A stretch of DNA of 8,867 nt from NCBI GenBank assembly GCA_027053135.1, contig JALUEA010000032.1, positions 1-8,867 of the forward strand. The letters are read 5' to 3'. The DNA is from Candidatus Altimarinota bacterium. GTDB lineage: Bacteria > Patescibacteriota > Gracilibacteria > CAIRYL01. Of the stretch, positions 1 through 6,305 are shown one piece after another; position 1 is the stretch's first letter, and the number at the start of each line of letters is the position of its first letter. A program made the translations under genes and the position numbers. The notes under the pieces are model-generated. The model was not told the origin of the DNA. It saw nothing but the letters and a program-made list of their open reading frames with translations, and made no database searches.

Positions 1-2
1 AA

Positions 3-2411
3 CAAAAACAATATATTGCTGAAATTAACAATAGTAATCTTGACGAAGATACAAAAAAAGATATTCTCTCTATTTTTACCAAAGCAGAAAATATTCTTCA
101 CGAAAGCAACACTTCCTCTGCAATAAAAGAAGAATTTCGAAAAAATTTCGCTATACAAAAGTTACAAGCACTCCTCGAAGAAATAAAAACCTCCAATGAA
201 TACTCAAAAAAATCTTCTGTAATCGCTATTCATCTTTTAGAAAATAAAATAAAACATTTAATCGATATTTCACAACCAAATAAAATCCAGCCTATAAACA
301 ATTATACAGATGTTCCAGAAATAGGAGTACTTCCACAATCTTTTTCTATTAATATAGAAAAAATTACCAATATAAGTACCATTATAAATGCAATTATACA
401 AATAAGTAATCAACCTCCGAGAAACCTCAAAGAAAATATATGGGCATTATTACAATATGGATTTAAAAAACGTATTATCTCACGAGAAAATATTGATCTT
501 CTTTTTACACAATTTAGTGGACTTATTGCCACAATTAAACAAAAACCACATCACTCACCTCACGAAAAACAACTACTTAAAATACACACTTTGCTTAGTT
601 TTATAATACTCAGTGTAAAAGACCTTGATGTAGATATACTGGTAAAAACACCTGAAGAATACAAAGCAATACAAGACGTTGTACAAAATACAAATAATCT
701 TCAATCACTCCTAAAAAAAAATACTCTCTTAAATACCCATGAAACAAAAGAAGACACAGCTAAAAAACGGCTCCGCCTCATGGAATTTTCCGATACAACA
801 ATACAAAAGCTTGCGAATACAACTATCGAACTCTCTACACCAACATATAAATATGACATAAAAATAATAAATACCGATAAAAGTGATCCAAATCTCTTAT
901 CTTTTATTATTACAAACGCAACACCTATAACTCCTACAACACACTCTCCATTACAAACACACCGTTTCCAAAAACCAAACAAACCAAACAAAACAAGCAA
1001 AACACAAGCATATACAAACCCCTTTGCTCAAAAAGAAAACACCTATACATATGATCCTTTCACGACACTCCGCAATAACATACTTACACCACAAATACTC
1101 CTAGAAGGATTTAGTGTCTTTCATCTTGATCCATATGGACACTTTGTAGGACTTGCAAGACAACCATTTGTTGATATATGGAATCATATTAAAGGAATTC
1201 ATACCAACCCATTTATAACAGAACTCTATACCGTACTCCACAAAGAACTCTTACAACAAAAACATATACAAAAAAGAAAACCGTCCTTACAAGACAGAAT
1301 ACAAAAAGAAAAAATTCTCTCTTTTAGTAAAATTAAACATATTAAACAAGAAGAAAAAAGAGCCGAAGAACAAAAAGAAATACAAACAAAAAAAGAAGAG
1401 TATATCACCAAACTTCGCAATACATATCCTGAATTTTCACCACAACTCATAGAAAATCTCTATACTTTAATACGCAAAATTATAACAAAAAACAAAATTT
1501 CTCTTATTGATGCAGAAAAAAAAGCAAAAGAAATTATAGAAGCAAAAAACACACAAAAAGAAAAGAAAAAAAATCAACAGCAACAAAAAATACATTTTCA
1601 ACCTACTGTTATACAACCACAAACCAAACAAAAAAACACAGAATCACCCAAAACAGCAAAAAACACAAAACAACAAAAAGCACACGCAGAACAAGAGTAC
1701 ATTCATCAGCTCATTACAAAAAATCCCCATATAACACCAAAAGAAGCAAAAACACGATACACATTCATCGCAAAATTTCAAAAAAAAGGAATGACTCTAA
1801 AAGAAGCAGAAACAAAATACTCATACCTATCTTCATTAGCACATGAAATGGGGAATATATCTCTAAAAAAAGCAGAAGTACGATACCGCGATATTACCCG
1901 GATAATAAAACAAAACCCTACTCCCGAACAACAATTTGATGTTTCATACATCAACACCTTATTTGAAAAAAAAATCAATAGTACAGAAATTAAGCATAGA
2001 TACGCCCTTTTGAAAAAACTTATAAACGGAGGAATGGCACAATACAACGCAGAAGTTATTGTTGACAATACATTTTTACAACATAAAACAAATATTACAA
2101 ATTTTGAGAAAATACAAACTTTTTCTCTTTTTCCAAGCCAACTCTATAAAAATTCTTTAAAAAAAATTCTTAAAAAAGCGAAAAGTAATACAGAACTTCA
2201 AACAAGTATAAATAATACCCTAACAATACTTATGCAAGATCCAAATAATAAAATTCTACATCCACATAAAGTAACTTCAAAAAAAACAAAACTTGAATAC
2301 TTTTCTGCTGATGTAACCAATGATTACAGAATTCTTTGGCAATACTCCGAACAAGACAAAACCATTACCCTTATAGATATTGGAACACACGACCAACTCT
2401 ACCTAAAATAA
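3..2411 (+). CDS. Giant Lys/Gln-rich repeat protein with C-terminal RelE/YafQ-like toxin-fold domain (5'-partial)
   Basis: The frame is open from the left edge of the window to a TAA stop, giving 802 visible residues. No in-frame ATG occurs before 590, so the gene begins outside; the TTG at 591 is an internal Leu codon, not a convincing start. Visible residues 1-300 are mostly helical-looking and unrecognised. About 305-350 is a Thr/Pro/Asn/Lys-rich, probably disordered linker, and 430-470 is a charged Glu/Lys/Gln stretch likely to form a coiled coil. About 515-565 is a Gln/Lys low-complexity segment, and 574-690 holds a tandem array of roughly 21-residue repeats. The last ~96 residues (707-802) resemble the RelE/ParE/YafQ mRNA-interferase fold: N-terminal helices (SLKKILKKAK), then DYRILW and the ending DIGTHDQLY. 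This matches the YafQ pattern in which the Asp and the His of GTHxxL[F/Y] are functional. No signal peptide or membrane segment is visible, but the N-terminus is missing. No antitoxin gene adjoins it. The whole protein's function is unknown; the toxin-fold assignment is good, toxicity is untested. Confidence 0.85.
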   Translation, partial: QKQYIAEINNSNLDEDTKKDILSIFTKAENILHESNTSSAIKEEFRKNFAIQKLQALLEEIKTSNEYSKKSSVIAIHLLENKIKHLIDISQPNKIQPINNYTDVPEIGVLPQSFSINIEKITNISTIINAIIQISNQPPRNLKENIWALLQYGFKKRIISRENIDLLFTQFSGLIATIKQKPHHSPHEKQLLKIHTLLSFIILSVKDLDVDILVKTPEEYKAIQDVVQNTNNLQSLLKKNTLLNTHETKEDTAKKRLRLMEFSDTTIQKLANTTIELSTPTYKYDIKIINTDKSDPNLLSFIITNATPITPTTHSPLQTHRFQKPNKPNKTSKTQAYTNPFAQKENTYTYDPFTTLRNNILTPQILLEGFSVFHLDPYGHFVGLARQPFVDIWNHIKGIHTNPFITELYTVLHKELLQQKHIQKRKPSLQDRIQKEKILSFSKIKHIKQEEKRAEEQKEIQTKKEEYITKLRNTYPEFSPQLIENLYTLIRKIITKNKISLIDAEKKAKEIIEAKNTQKEKKKNQQQQKIHFQPTVIQPQTKQKNTESPKTAKNTKQQKAHAEQEYIHQLITKNPHITPKEAKTRYTFIAKFQKKGMTLKEAETKYSYLSSLAHEMGNISLKKAEVRYRDITRIIKQNPTPEQQFDVSYINTLFEKKINSTEIKHRYALLKKLINGGMAQYNAEVIVDNTFLQHKTNITNFEKIQTFSLFPSQLYKNSLKKILKKAKSNTELQTSINNTLTILMQDPNNKILHPHKVTSKKTKLEYFSADVTNDYRILWQYSEQDKTITLIDIGTHDQLYLK
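972..989 (+). repeat. Two tandem copies of a 9-bp repeat in the linker
   Basis: AAACCAAAC occurs twice head to tail, with degenerate A/C-rich continuation to about 1006. It encodes a KPNKPNK stretch in the Pro/Asn/Lys-rich linker of the giant protein. It looks like local slippage expansion in a disordered region rather than a regulatory element. Confidence 0.5.
1722..2096 (+). repeat. Array of ~20-23-residue protein repeats (KEAxxRY type)
   Basis: Translated units line up as NPHITPKEAKTRYTFIAKFQKKG (23 aa, 1722-1790), MTLKEAETKYSYLSSLAHEMG (21 aa, 1791-1853), NISLKKAEVRYRDITRIIKQNP (1854-1919), then after an 18-residue spacer INSTEIKHRYALLKKLINGG (1974-2033) and a decayed MAQYNAEVIV unit. 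The shared pattern is hydrophobic-Thr/Ser-Leu-Lys-x-Ala-Glu-x-[RK]-Tyr-x-x-[IL]. A related NKISLIDAEKKAKEI segment lies upstream at about 1491-1536. Units diverge strongly at DNA level, so this is an old protein repeat rather than a DNA tandem repeat. It probably forms helical hairpins; I do not recognise the family. Confidence 0.65.
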
Positions 2412-2436
2412 TATTGTGCAAAGATACACAGAACAA

Positions 2437-2445
2437 TGCTATACT
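2437..2445 (+). promoter_or_regulatory. Candidate extended -10 promoter for the lipoprotein gene
   Basis: TGCTATACT matches an extended -10 (TGn followed by TATAAT-like, 5 of 6) 42 nt before the ATG at 2488. It sits in the 76-nt gap after the preceding stop. No good -35 is seen at 17 bp. TATACT alone is common in DNA this AT-rich, so the call rests on the TG extension and position. Confidence 0.35.
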
Positions 2446-2487
2446 TTTTTTATCTACAATTCTCTTTCTTTTTTCTTTTTTGTTTTC

Positions 2488-4395
2488 ATGAAAAAACTCT
2501 TTTGCTCTTCTCTGTGTATCCTATTCCTTTTCTTTTCTGGATGTTTTTCTCCTGAAATTATACACCACAAAAAAACATCTCAAAATACACCACAAACAAC
2601 AGAAAACACGCAACAATACCAAACAACAAAAACAGATATTCAAAAAAAAAATTATAAACAGTATATCCCTACAAAAATTTTAGAAAAAAGTTTTTATGAA
2701 AAAGCATTTTCTGTTACAGAAAAAAAATTTCCAATACAAAATGCACCACCTCACCAAACAAATATTCTTATAGTAAACCATCATTTACTGGCACCACATT
2801 TTATTGCCGATACATTACGACAAATTTCACCACAACAAAAAGAAACAATACAAAACATTATTCTTCTTTCTCCAAATCATTTTCATCAAGGGAAATACCA
2901 TATTCTTTCTTCGAATCTTCCATTTAAAACACCATATGGATTTCTCGATACAATAACATCCAATACACAACAGAATACATTCGGTATAAATATCGATAAT
3001 ACCGTCATGAAAAATGAACATGGAATTACAGGAATAGTAGGATTCATTCATAAATATTTCTTAGAAAATACATCACATCCAATTCACATTTTTCCTATTA
3101 TTCTCGACGACAAAACAAGTACAGAAGAATCAAAACATTTAGCAGAAAACATATATAAACATTTTTCTACAAAAGATACACTGGTGATTATCTCAATGGA
3201 TATGTCCCATGACCTCTTTCCACAAATAGCACAATTTCATGACACAACCACCCTTCAAGCTCTTCAAACACAAGATGAAAATACTCTTCCTCATATCGAC
3301 ACTGATTCACGACCAAGCCTCCTTGTGTTATTTCGTTTAGCAAAATACTGGAATCAAACACATTTTACTCTTACACATCATTCAAACTCTGCACAAATAA
3401 CACACCAAAAATACCAACCAGACACTACAAGTTATATCACAGGATTTTTTACAAAAAACAATACACCTCAAACAACACACAAAATAACAGCTCTCTTTTT
3501 TGGCGACATGATGTTAGACCGATATATTCGACAACAACTTAATCAAAAAGGATGGGAGAGTATTCTCAACTGGAGAATGAAACGCTTTATGACAGGATCT
3601 GATTTTACTGTTATAAATTTTGAAGGAGCAATGACAAACAATACCCCCTATAAAGCACACGACAATATGATGGCATTTACTTCTGATCCTAAATGGGCAA
3701 AAAAAATGCACGAATATGGAATAAATATTGCCAATCTTGCGAATAATCATTCTTTTAATTTTGGGAAAAAAGGATTTCTTAATACTAAAAAATTTTTAGC
3801 GCAATATAATATTGCCACATTTGGAACACCGTATAACAACACAACAACAGGAAACATCTCAACAATACAAGAAGTACGAGGAATAAAAATCGCATTTATC
3901 GGATACCATGAACTCTTTTCTGGAAATACAAAACCTATTACAGAGGAAATAAAAAGAATTAAACACCATACATTAGCAGATTTTATTATCGTATATGCGC
4001 ATTGGGGCGATGAATACCTTCAAAAAATTCATCCTCGTATACAACGAAAAGCTCATACATTTATCGATGCTGGAGCAGACATTGTTATTGGCCATCATCC
4101 ACATGTCATTGAACCAATGGAAATATATAAAAAGAAGTATATTTTTTATTCCCTAGGAAACTTTGTTTTTGATCAAGTATGGAAACCATCCGTTCGAACA
4201 CGGCTTGGACTTGGTATTACATTTCTCTGTACAGATACCAAAATAACATGTTATAAAAAACAAATACAATACACCCTTTTCCCATTAATTGCCGATAAAA
4301 ACAAAACACATAATTTTAAAGTAGAACTCATGGACAAAAAAAACCAAGAAACATTTTTTTCTTGGTTTCAAAGCATTTCAAATACTGAGCAATAA
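2488..4395 (+). CDS. Secreted lipoprotein: Memo-like domain fused to CapA/PGA_cap-like domain
   Basis: The 635-residue protein starts at ATG 2488 because this gives a clean lipoprotein signal: MKK, a hydrophobic core, and the lipobox FSGC with Cys19. A GTG at 2416 in the same frame would put 24 residues in front of it and is rejected. Residues ~20-85 are a Thr/Gln/Lys-rich tether. Residues ~92-322 resemble the Memo/AmmeMemoRadiSam protein B family: IVNHH (His98), LSPNH (His131), TPYG, NEHG (177-179), IFPIIL, ISMDMSH (236-241), HSNS and a closing YITGFF. Residues ~333-580 match the CapA/PGA_cap metallophosphatase-like family: FFGDMMLDR (Asp340), NFEG, NLANNH (420-421), YAHWGDE (His505) and GHHPH (536-539), then FYSLGNFVFD. 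Expected location is the outer face of the cytoplasmic membrane. CapA proteins are linked to capsular polymer production; the Memo half's substrate is unknown. Memo families normally carry a conserved Cys that is absent here. It is convergent with the aminotransferase gene, 27 nt away. Confidence 0.88.
   Translation: MKKLFCSSLCILFLFFSGCFSPEIIHHKKTSQNTPQTTENTQQYQTTKTDIQKKNYKQYIPTKILEKSFYEKAFSVTEKKFPIQNAPPHQTNILIVNHHLLAPHFIADTLRQISPQQKETIQNIILLSPNHFHQGKYHILSSNLPFKTPYGFLDTITSNTQQNTFGINIDNTVMKNEHGITGIVGFIHKYFLENTSHPIHIFPIILDDKTSTEESKHLAENIYKHFSTKDTLVIISMDMSHDLFPQIAQFHDTTTLQALQTQDENTLPHIDTDSRPSLLVLFRLAKYWNQTHFTLTHHSNSAQITHQKYQPDTTSYITGFFTKNNTPQTTHKITALFFGDMMLDRYIRQQLNQKGWESILNWRMKRFMTGSDFTVINFEGAMTNNTPYKAHDNMMAFTSDPKWAKKMHEYGINIANLANNHSFNFGKKGFLNTKKFLAQYNIATFGTPYNNTTTGNISTIQEVRGIKIAFIGYHELFSGNTKPITEEIKRIKHHTLADFIIVYAHWGDEYLQKIHPRIQRKAHTFIDAGADIVIGHHPHVIEPMEIYKKKYIFYSLGNFVFDQVWKPSVRTRLGLGITFLCTDTKITCYKKQIQYTLFPLIADKNKTHNFKVELMDKKNQETFFSWFQSISNTEQ
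4336..4368 (-). terminator. Intrinsic terminator for the minus-strand aminotransferase transcript, inside the convergent gene
   Basis: Perfect 11-bp inverted repeat: AAACCAAGAAA at 4341-4351 and TTTCTTGGTTT at 4358-4368, with a 6-nt loop. Read on the minus strand the stem is followed directly by a run of U from the plus-strand A tract 4336-4343. It begins about 55 nt past the aminotransferase stop. The stem has only four G-C pairs, but the U tract continues the stem's own U's. On the plus strand the right arm is followed by CAAAGC, so it should work in one direction only. It overlaps the last coding stretch of the lipoprotein gene. Confidence 0.6.
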
Positions 4396-4422
4396 CACGA
4401 TCATTCATTTCAAAAAAAATAT

Positions 4423-5631
4423 TTACGAAAAACAATACAATAATTTCTCTATATCGTGCTTTGTATGCACTGGAAAATTCGCAAGTCGCAGTTGTGTTGT
4501 TTTCAGTTTTCCATATCCACTTGCAACAGAGTATCCAGCATCACGTAACCGTTTTATTTGTGCGTTCATTTTTTGTTCTCTCTCTTGTTCTGATAATGTC
4601 TCAGCATTTTTTAACCGTAGAACAATAACCGTTTTTGTTCGTGCCTGTGTATCTTCTATCGCAGGAACAAAATCTGAAGTATTCTGTTCTGATTCAAAAA
4701 AAGAATAATATATATCCGCTTTTTCATCTGTATACTGTGACAACTGTTGAATACTTCCAAAATCTTCTAATAATTTTTTACACACATACCCAAATCCAGC
4801 AATTGCTAAAACATTTGGAGTTGTTGGAGTTTGGTATTTTTCATGCATTTTTTTCTCAAGTACGGAAATAGCATGATGATTTCCAAAATCTTTCTGTACT
4901 AATACTCGCTCCTCTTCTATTTCTTGCGCCCGCCTTTGCGCCCGAGGAGAACAAATTAAAAAACCAAGACCTGCAGGAAGACCCAGTGCTTTCTGAACAG
5001 AAAACAACCATACATCTGCTGATGAGAAATCATAATCAATCGCACCCATACTCGATGTAATATCTACCGCTAAAAGCGTATTTTCTGAAACATTTGTAAT
5101 ACTCCGAGAAAATTCTGAAATTTCTTTTGGAGAGTACCCAATACCAGAAGCCGTTTCACTTCCCGTAATGCAAATCATATCTCCCAAGTTTCCTCCTTCA
5201 AATTCCTGTACTACAACTGATAAATCAACTCGTGTATTTTCAGATCCATATGAAAAAGGGATTGTATTCTCAAATTTTTTCGTTTTTCGTCCATTATGAA
5301 CGGCCGTTTTATACCAAACATTTCCAAAATTCCCATTTACAATATGAACAGATTTCTCTTTTACAAGTCCACGAACCACCAATTCCATCGACTCTGTCGC
5401 ACTATAGGTATAATATATTGTATAATCATCTGGAATAGCAAAAAACTGTCGTGCATATTCTAATCCCTCCTTTGAAATCTCTGTAAATTGCTGACTTCTA
5501 TGAGAAATAGATCCAATTCCATTTTGTAATATCTGCGAATAAAACTCCTCCACACCTGTATATAATTGAGCAGGACCTACCATAAAATTTGCACATTTCC
5601 CTATCGTCCCTGTATTTACAATATTAGACAT
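4423..5631 (-). CDS. PLP-dependent aminotransferase class V, SerC-like (phosphoserine aminotransferase-like)
   Basis: The 402-residue protein belongs to fold-type I, class V aminotransferases. Visible marks are GPAQL near the N-terminus, ISHRSQQF (42-49), the Ser-Ala-Thr-Glu cofactor-binding turn in YTYSATESME (75-84), Asp190 in VDITSSMG (pyridine-nitrogen partner), and the Schiff-base Lys214 in FSVQKALGLPAG. A C-terminal RLANFPVHTKHDIEKLL matches the end of the SerC/serine-pyruvate aminotransferase fold. Length fits the family (about 360-400). Substrate is not fixed by sequence alone: phosphoserine (serine synthesis) is most likely, but alanine-glyoxylate/serine-pyruvate type activity is possible. 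I chose ATG 5631 over the TTG nine bases upstream; a weak GAG lies about 8 nt before it. It follows smpB on the same strand after 93 nt, has its own candidate promoter, and ends towards a terminator at 4336-4368. No serA or serB neighbour is visible. Confidence 0.85.
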   Translation of the reverse strand: MSNIVNTGTIGKCANFMVGPAQLYTGVEEFYSQILQNGIGSISHRSQQFTEISKEGLEYARQFFAIPDDYTIYYTYSATESMELVVRGLVKEKSVHIVNGNFGNVWYKTAVHNGRKTKKFENTIPFSYGSENTRVDLSVVVQEFEGGNLGDMICITGSETASGIGYSPKEISEFSRSITNVSENTLLAVDITSSMGAIDYDFSSADVWLFSVQKALGLPAGLGFLICSPRAQRRAQEIEEERVLVQKDFGNHHAISVLEKKMHEKYQTPTTPNVLAIAGFGYVCKKLLEDFGSIQQLSQYTDEKADIYYSFFESEQNTSDFVPAIEDTQARTKTVIVLRLKNAETLSEQEREQKMNAQIKRLRDAGYSVASGYGKLKTTQLRLANFPVHTKHDIEKLLYCFS

Positions 5632-5651
5632 ATATCTCAAATTAAAAAACT

Positions 5652-5681
5652 ATAATAAAATAAATTTTCCCCTATGATCAA
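5652..5681 (-). promoter_or_regulatory. Candidate sigma70-type promoter of the aminotransferase gene
   Basis: On the minus strand, TTGATC (plus positions 5676-5681, 4 of 6 to TTGACA) is separated by 18 bp from TATTAT (5652-5657, 5 of 6 to TATAAT). Transcription would start about 10-15 nt before the ATG at 5631, giving a very short leader. The -35 falls within one copy of the direct repeat at 5675-5695. Confidence 0.45.
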
Positions 5682-5695
5682 ATGGTGATCAAATG
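5675..5695. repeat. Tandem direct repeat TGATCAAATG x2, 11-bp period, over the -35
   Basis: TGATCAAATG occurs at 5675-5684 and 5686-5695 with one base between. Each copy contains the palindrome TGATCA. An 11-bp period places the copies on about the same face of the helix, and the array covers the candidate -35 of the aminotransferase promoter. That arrangement would suit a protein-binding site, but two short copies could also arise by duplication. Confidence 0.45.
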
Positions 5696-5724
5696 CTCAA
5701 AAAAAGCATTAAATTTTTATTATA

Positions 5725-6174
5725 TTATAGCCTCACGGCGCTCGCCATCTCTCTTCTATATATATCTTTTACCTTTAATGCGTGTCGTTTATCGTATTGT
5801 TTTTTTCCTTTTGCTACAGCAATTTCCAATTTTGCATATCCCCCAACTAAAAACAATGCAAGAGGGATAATCGTAAACCCCTTTTCTTCCATCGCTTTCT
5901 CCAATTTTTTTAATTCTTTCTTATGTAATAATAACTTTCGATCTCGTTGCTCTGCATATCCCGCAATAGTATTCATATGTTCCCATGGCTGAATCGACCC
6001 ATTTTTCCAAAATGCCTCTCCACCTTGAATAGATACAAAACTTCCTTTTAACGTTACATGACCGTGTCGAATACTTTTAATTTCTGAACCAAGTAATGAT
6101 ATTCCTGCTTCATAAACATCACCAATTTCATAATCATAAAATGCCCGACGATTTTTATTCACCAGTTTTTTCAT
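5725..6174 (-). CDS. smpB: SsrA-binding protein SmpB (trans-translation)
   Basis: The 149-residue protein matches SmpB over its full usual length (about 150). SmpB binds the tRNA-like part of tmRNA and brings it to stalled ribosomes for rescue and tagging. Family marks: NKNRRAFYDYEIGDVYEAG near the N-terminus, LLGSEIKSIRHG (27-38), a QPWEH segment (62-66), the RDRKLLLHKKEL block (77-88), and the C-terminal GKKQYDKRHALKVKD (123-137) with a basic tail that normally folds into the decoding centre. The start is ATG at 6174; the leader is U-rich with no Shine-Dalgarno. No ssrA gene is visible. It is divergent from pyrB and upstream of the SerC-like gene on the same strand. No strong terminator separates it from that gene, so read-through is possible. 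Confidence 0.97.
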   Translation of the reverse strand: MKKLVNKNRRAFYDYEIGDVYEAGISLLGSEIKSIRHGHVTLKGSFVSIQGGEAFWKNGSIQPWEHMNTIAGYAEQRDRKLLLHKKELKKLEKAMEEKGFTIIPLALFLVGGYAKLEIAVAKGKKQYDKRHALKVKDIYRREMASAVRL

Positions 6175-6181
6175 GAAAACA

Positions 6182-6200
6182 TAAAAAGATGTAAAAAGAT
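6182..6200. repeat. 9-bp direct repeat next to the smpB start
   Basis: TAAAAAGAT occurs at 6182-6190 and 6192-6200, a 10-bp period, starting 8 nt upstream of the smpB start codon. On the smpB strand it reads as two ATCTTTTTA blocks in the leader. In such A-rich DNA it may be chance. Confidence 0.35.
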
Positions 6201-6254
6201 TACCATATTTTTTCTATATAAAAAAACTTTTATATTTCATAAAACATAAAATCA

Positions 6255-6269
6255 TGTAATACTATTACA
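6255..6269. promoter_or_regulatory. Perfect palindrome TGTAAT-ACT-ATTACA, candidate operator
   Basis: TGTAAT at 6255-6260 and its exact complement ATTACA at 6264-6269 flank a 3-nt centre. It lies 36 nt before the pyrB start, just upstream of either candidate -10 and where a -35 or activator site would be. The size and symmetry suit a dimeric regulator; no family is assigned. Confidence 0.4.
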
Positions 6270-6305
6270 AATTTCCTTTATACTTTTGTATTTTATACAT
6301 TTTCT

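Larger units (their letters stand above)
6175..6305. promoter_or_regulatory. Divergent smpB-pyrB regulatory region
   Basis: This 131-bp, extremely AT-rich gap must hold promoters for both genes. On the plus strand TTTCCT (6272-6277) and TATACA (6294-6299), 16 bp apart, would start transcription at or close to the pyrB ATG, making it near-leaderless; TATACT at 6279-6284 is an alternative -10. On the minus strand a TATATA at 6215-6220 is a weak candidate -10 for smpB. No tRNA, riboswitch-like structure or pyrimidine attenuator hairpin is seen. Confidence 0.4.

Noticed and set aside
591..593. TTG as the start of the large plus-strand gene.
   Set aside because: The frame is open without a stop back to the left edge and the upstream codons have the same character, so this is an internal Leu codon.
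2416..2418. GTG as start of the Memo-CapA gene.
   Set aside because: It would place a 24-residue stretch before a clear MKK lipoprotein signal peptide and would leave the -10-like site inside the gene.
5692..5710. AATGCT/AGCATT hairpin after smpB as a terminator.
   Set aside because: Only six pairs, a seven-base loop and no U run following it on the minus strand; too weak to call.
5693..5992. Plus-strand open frame opposite smpB, and other frames antisense to the real genes.
   Set aside because: They lie entirely opposite well-supported genes, show no family motif and have compositions expected of shadow frames.
6175..6305. tRNA, ssrA or riboswitch in the smpB-pyrB gap.
   Set aside because: The gap is too AT-rich and lacks any clover-leaf or paired stems with conserved loops; only short repeats and a palindrome are seen.
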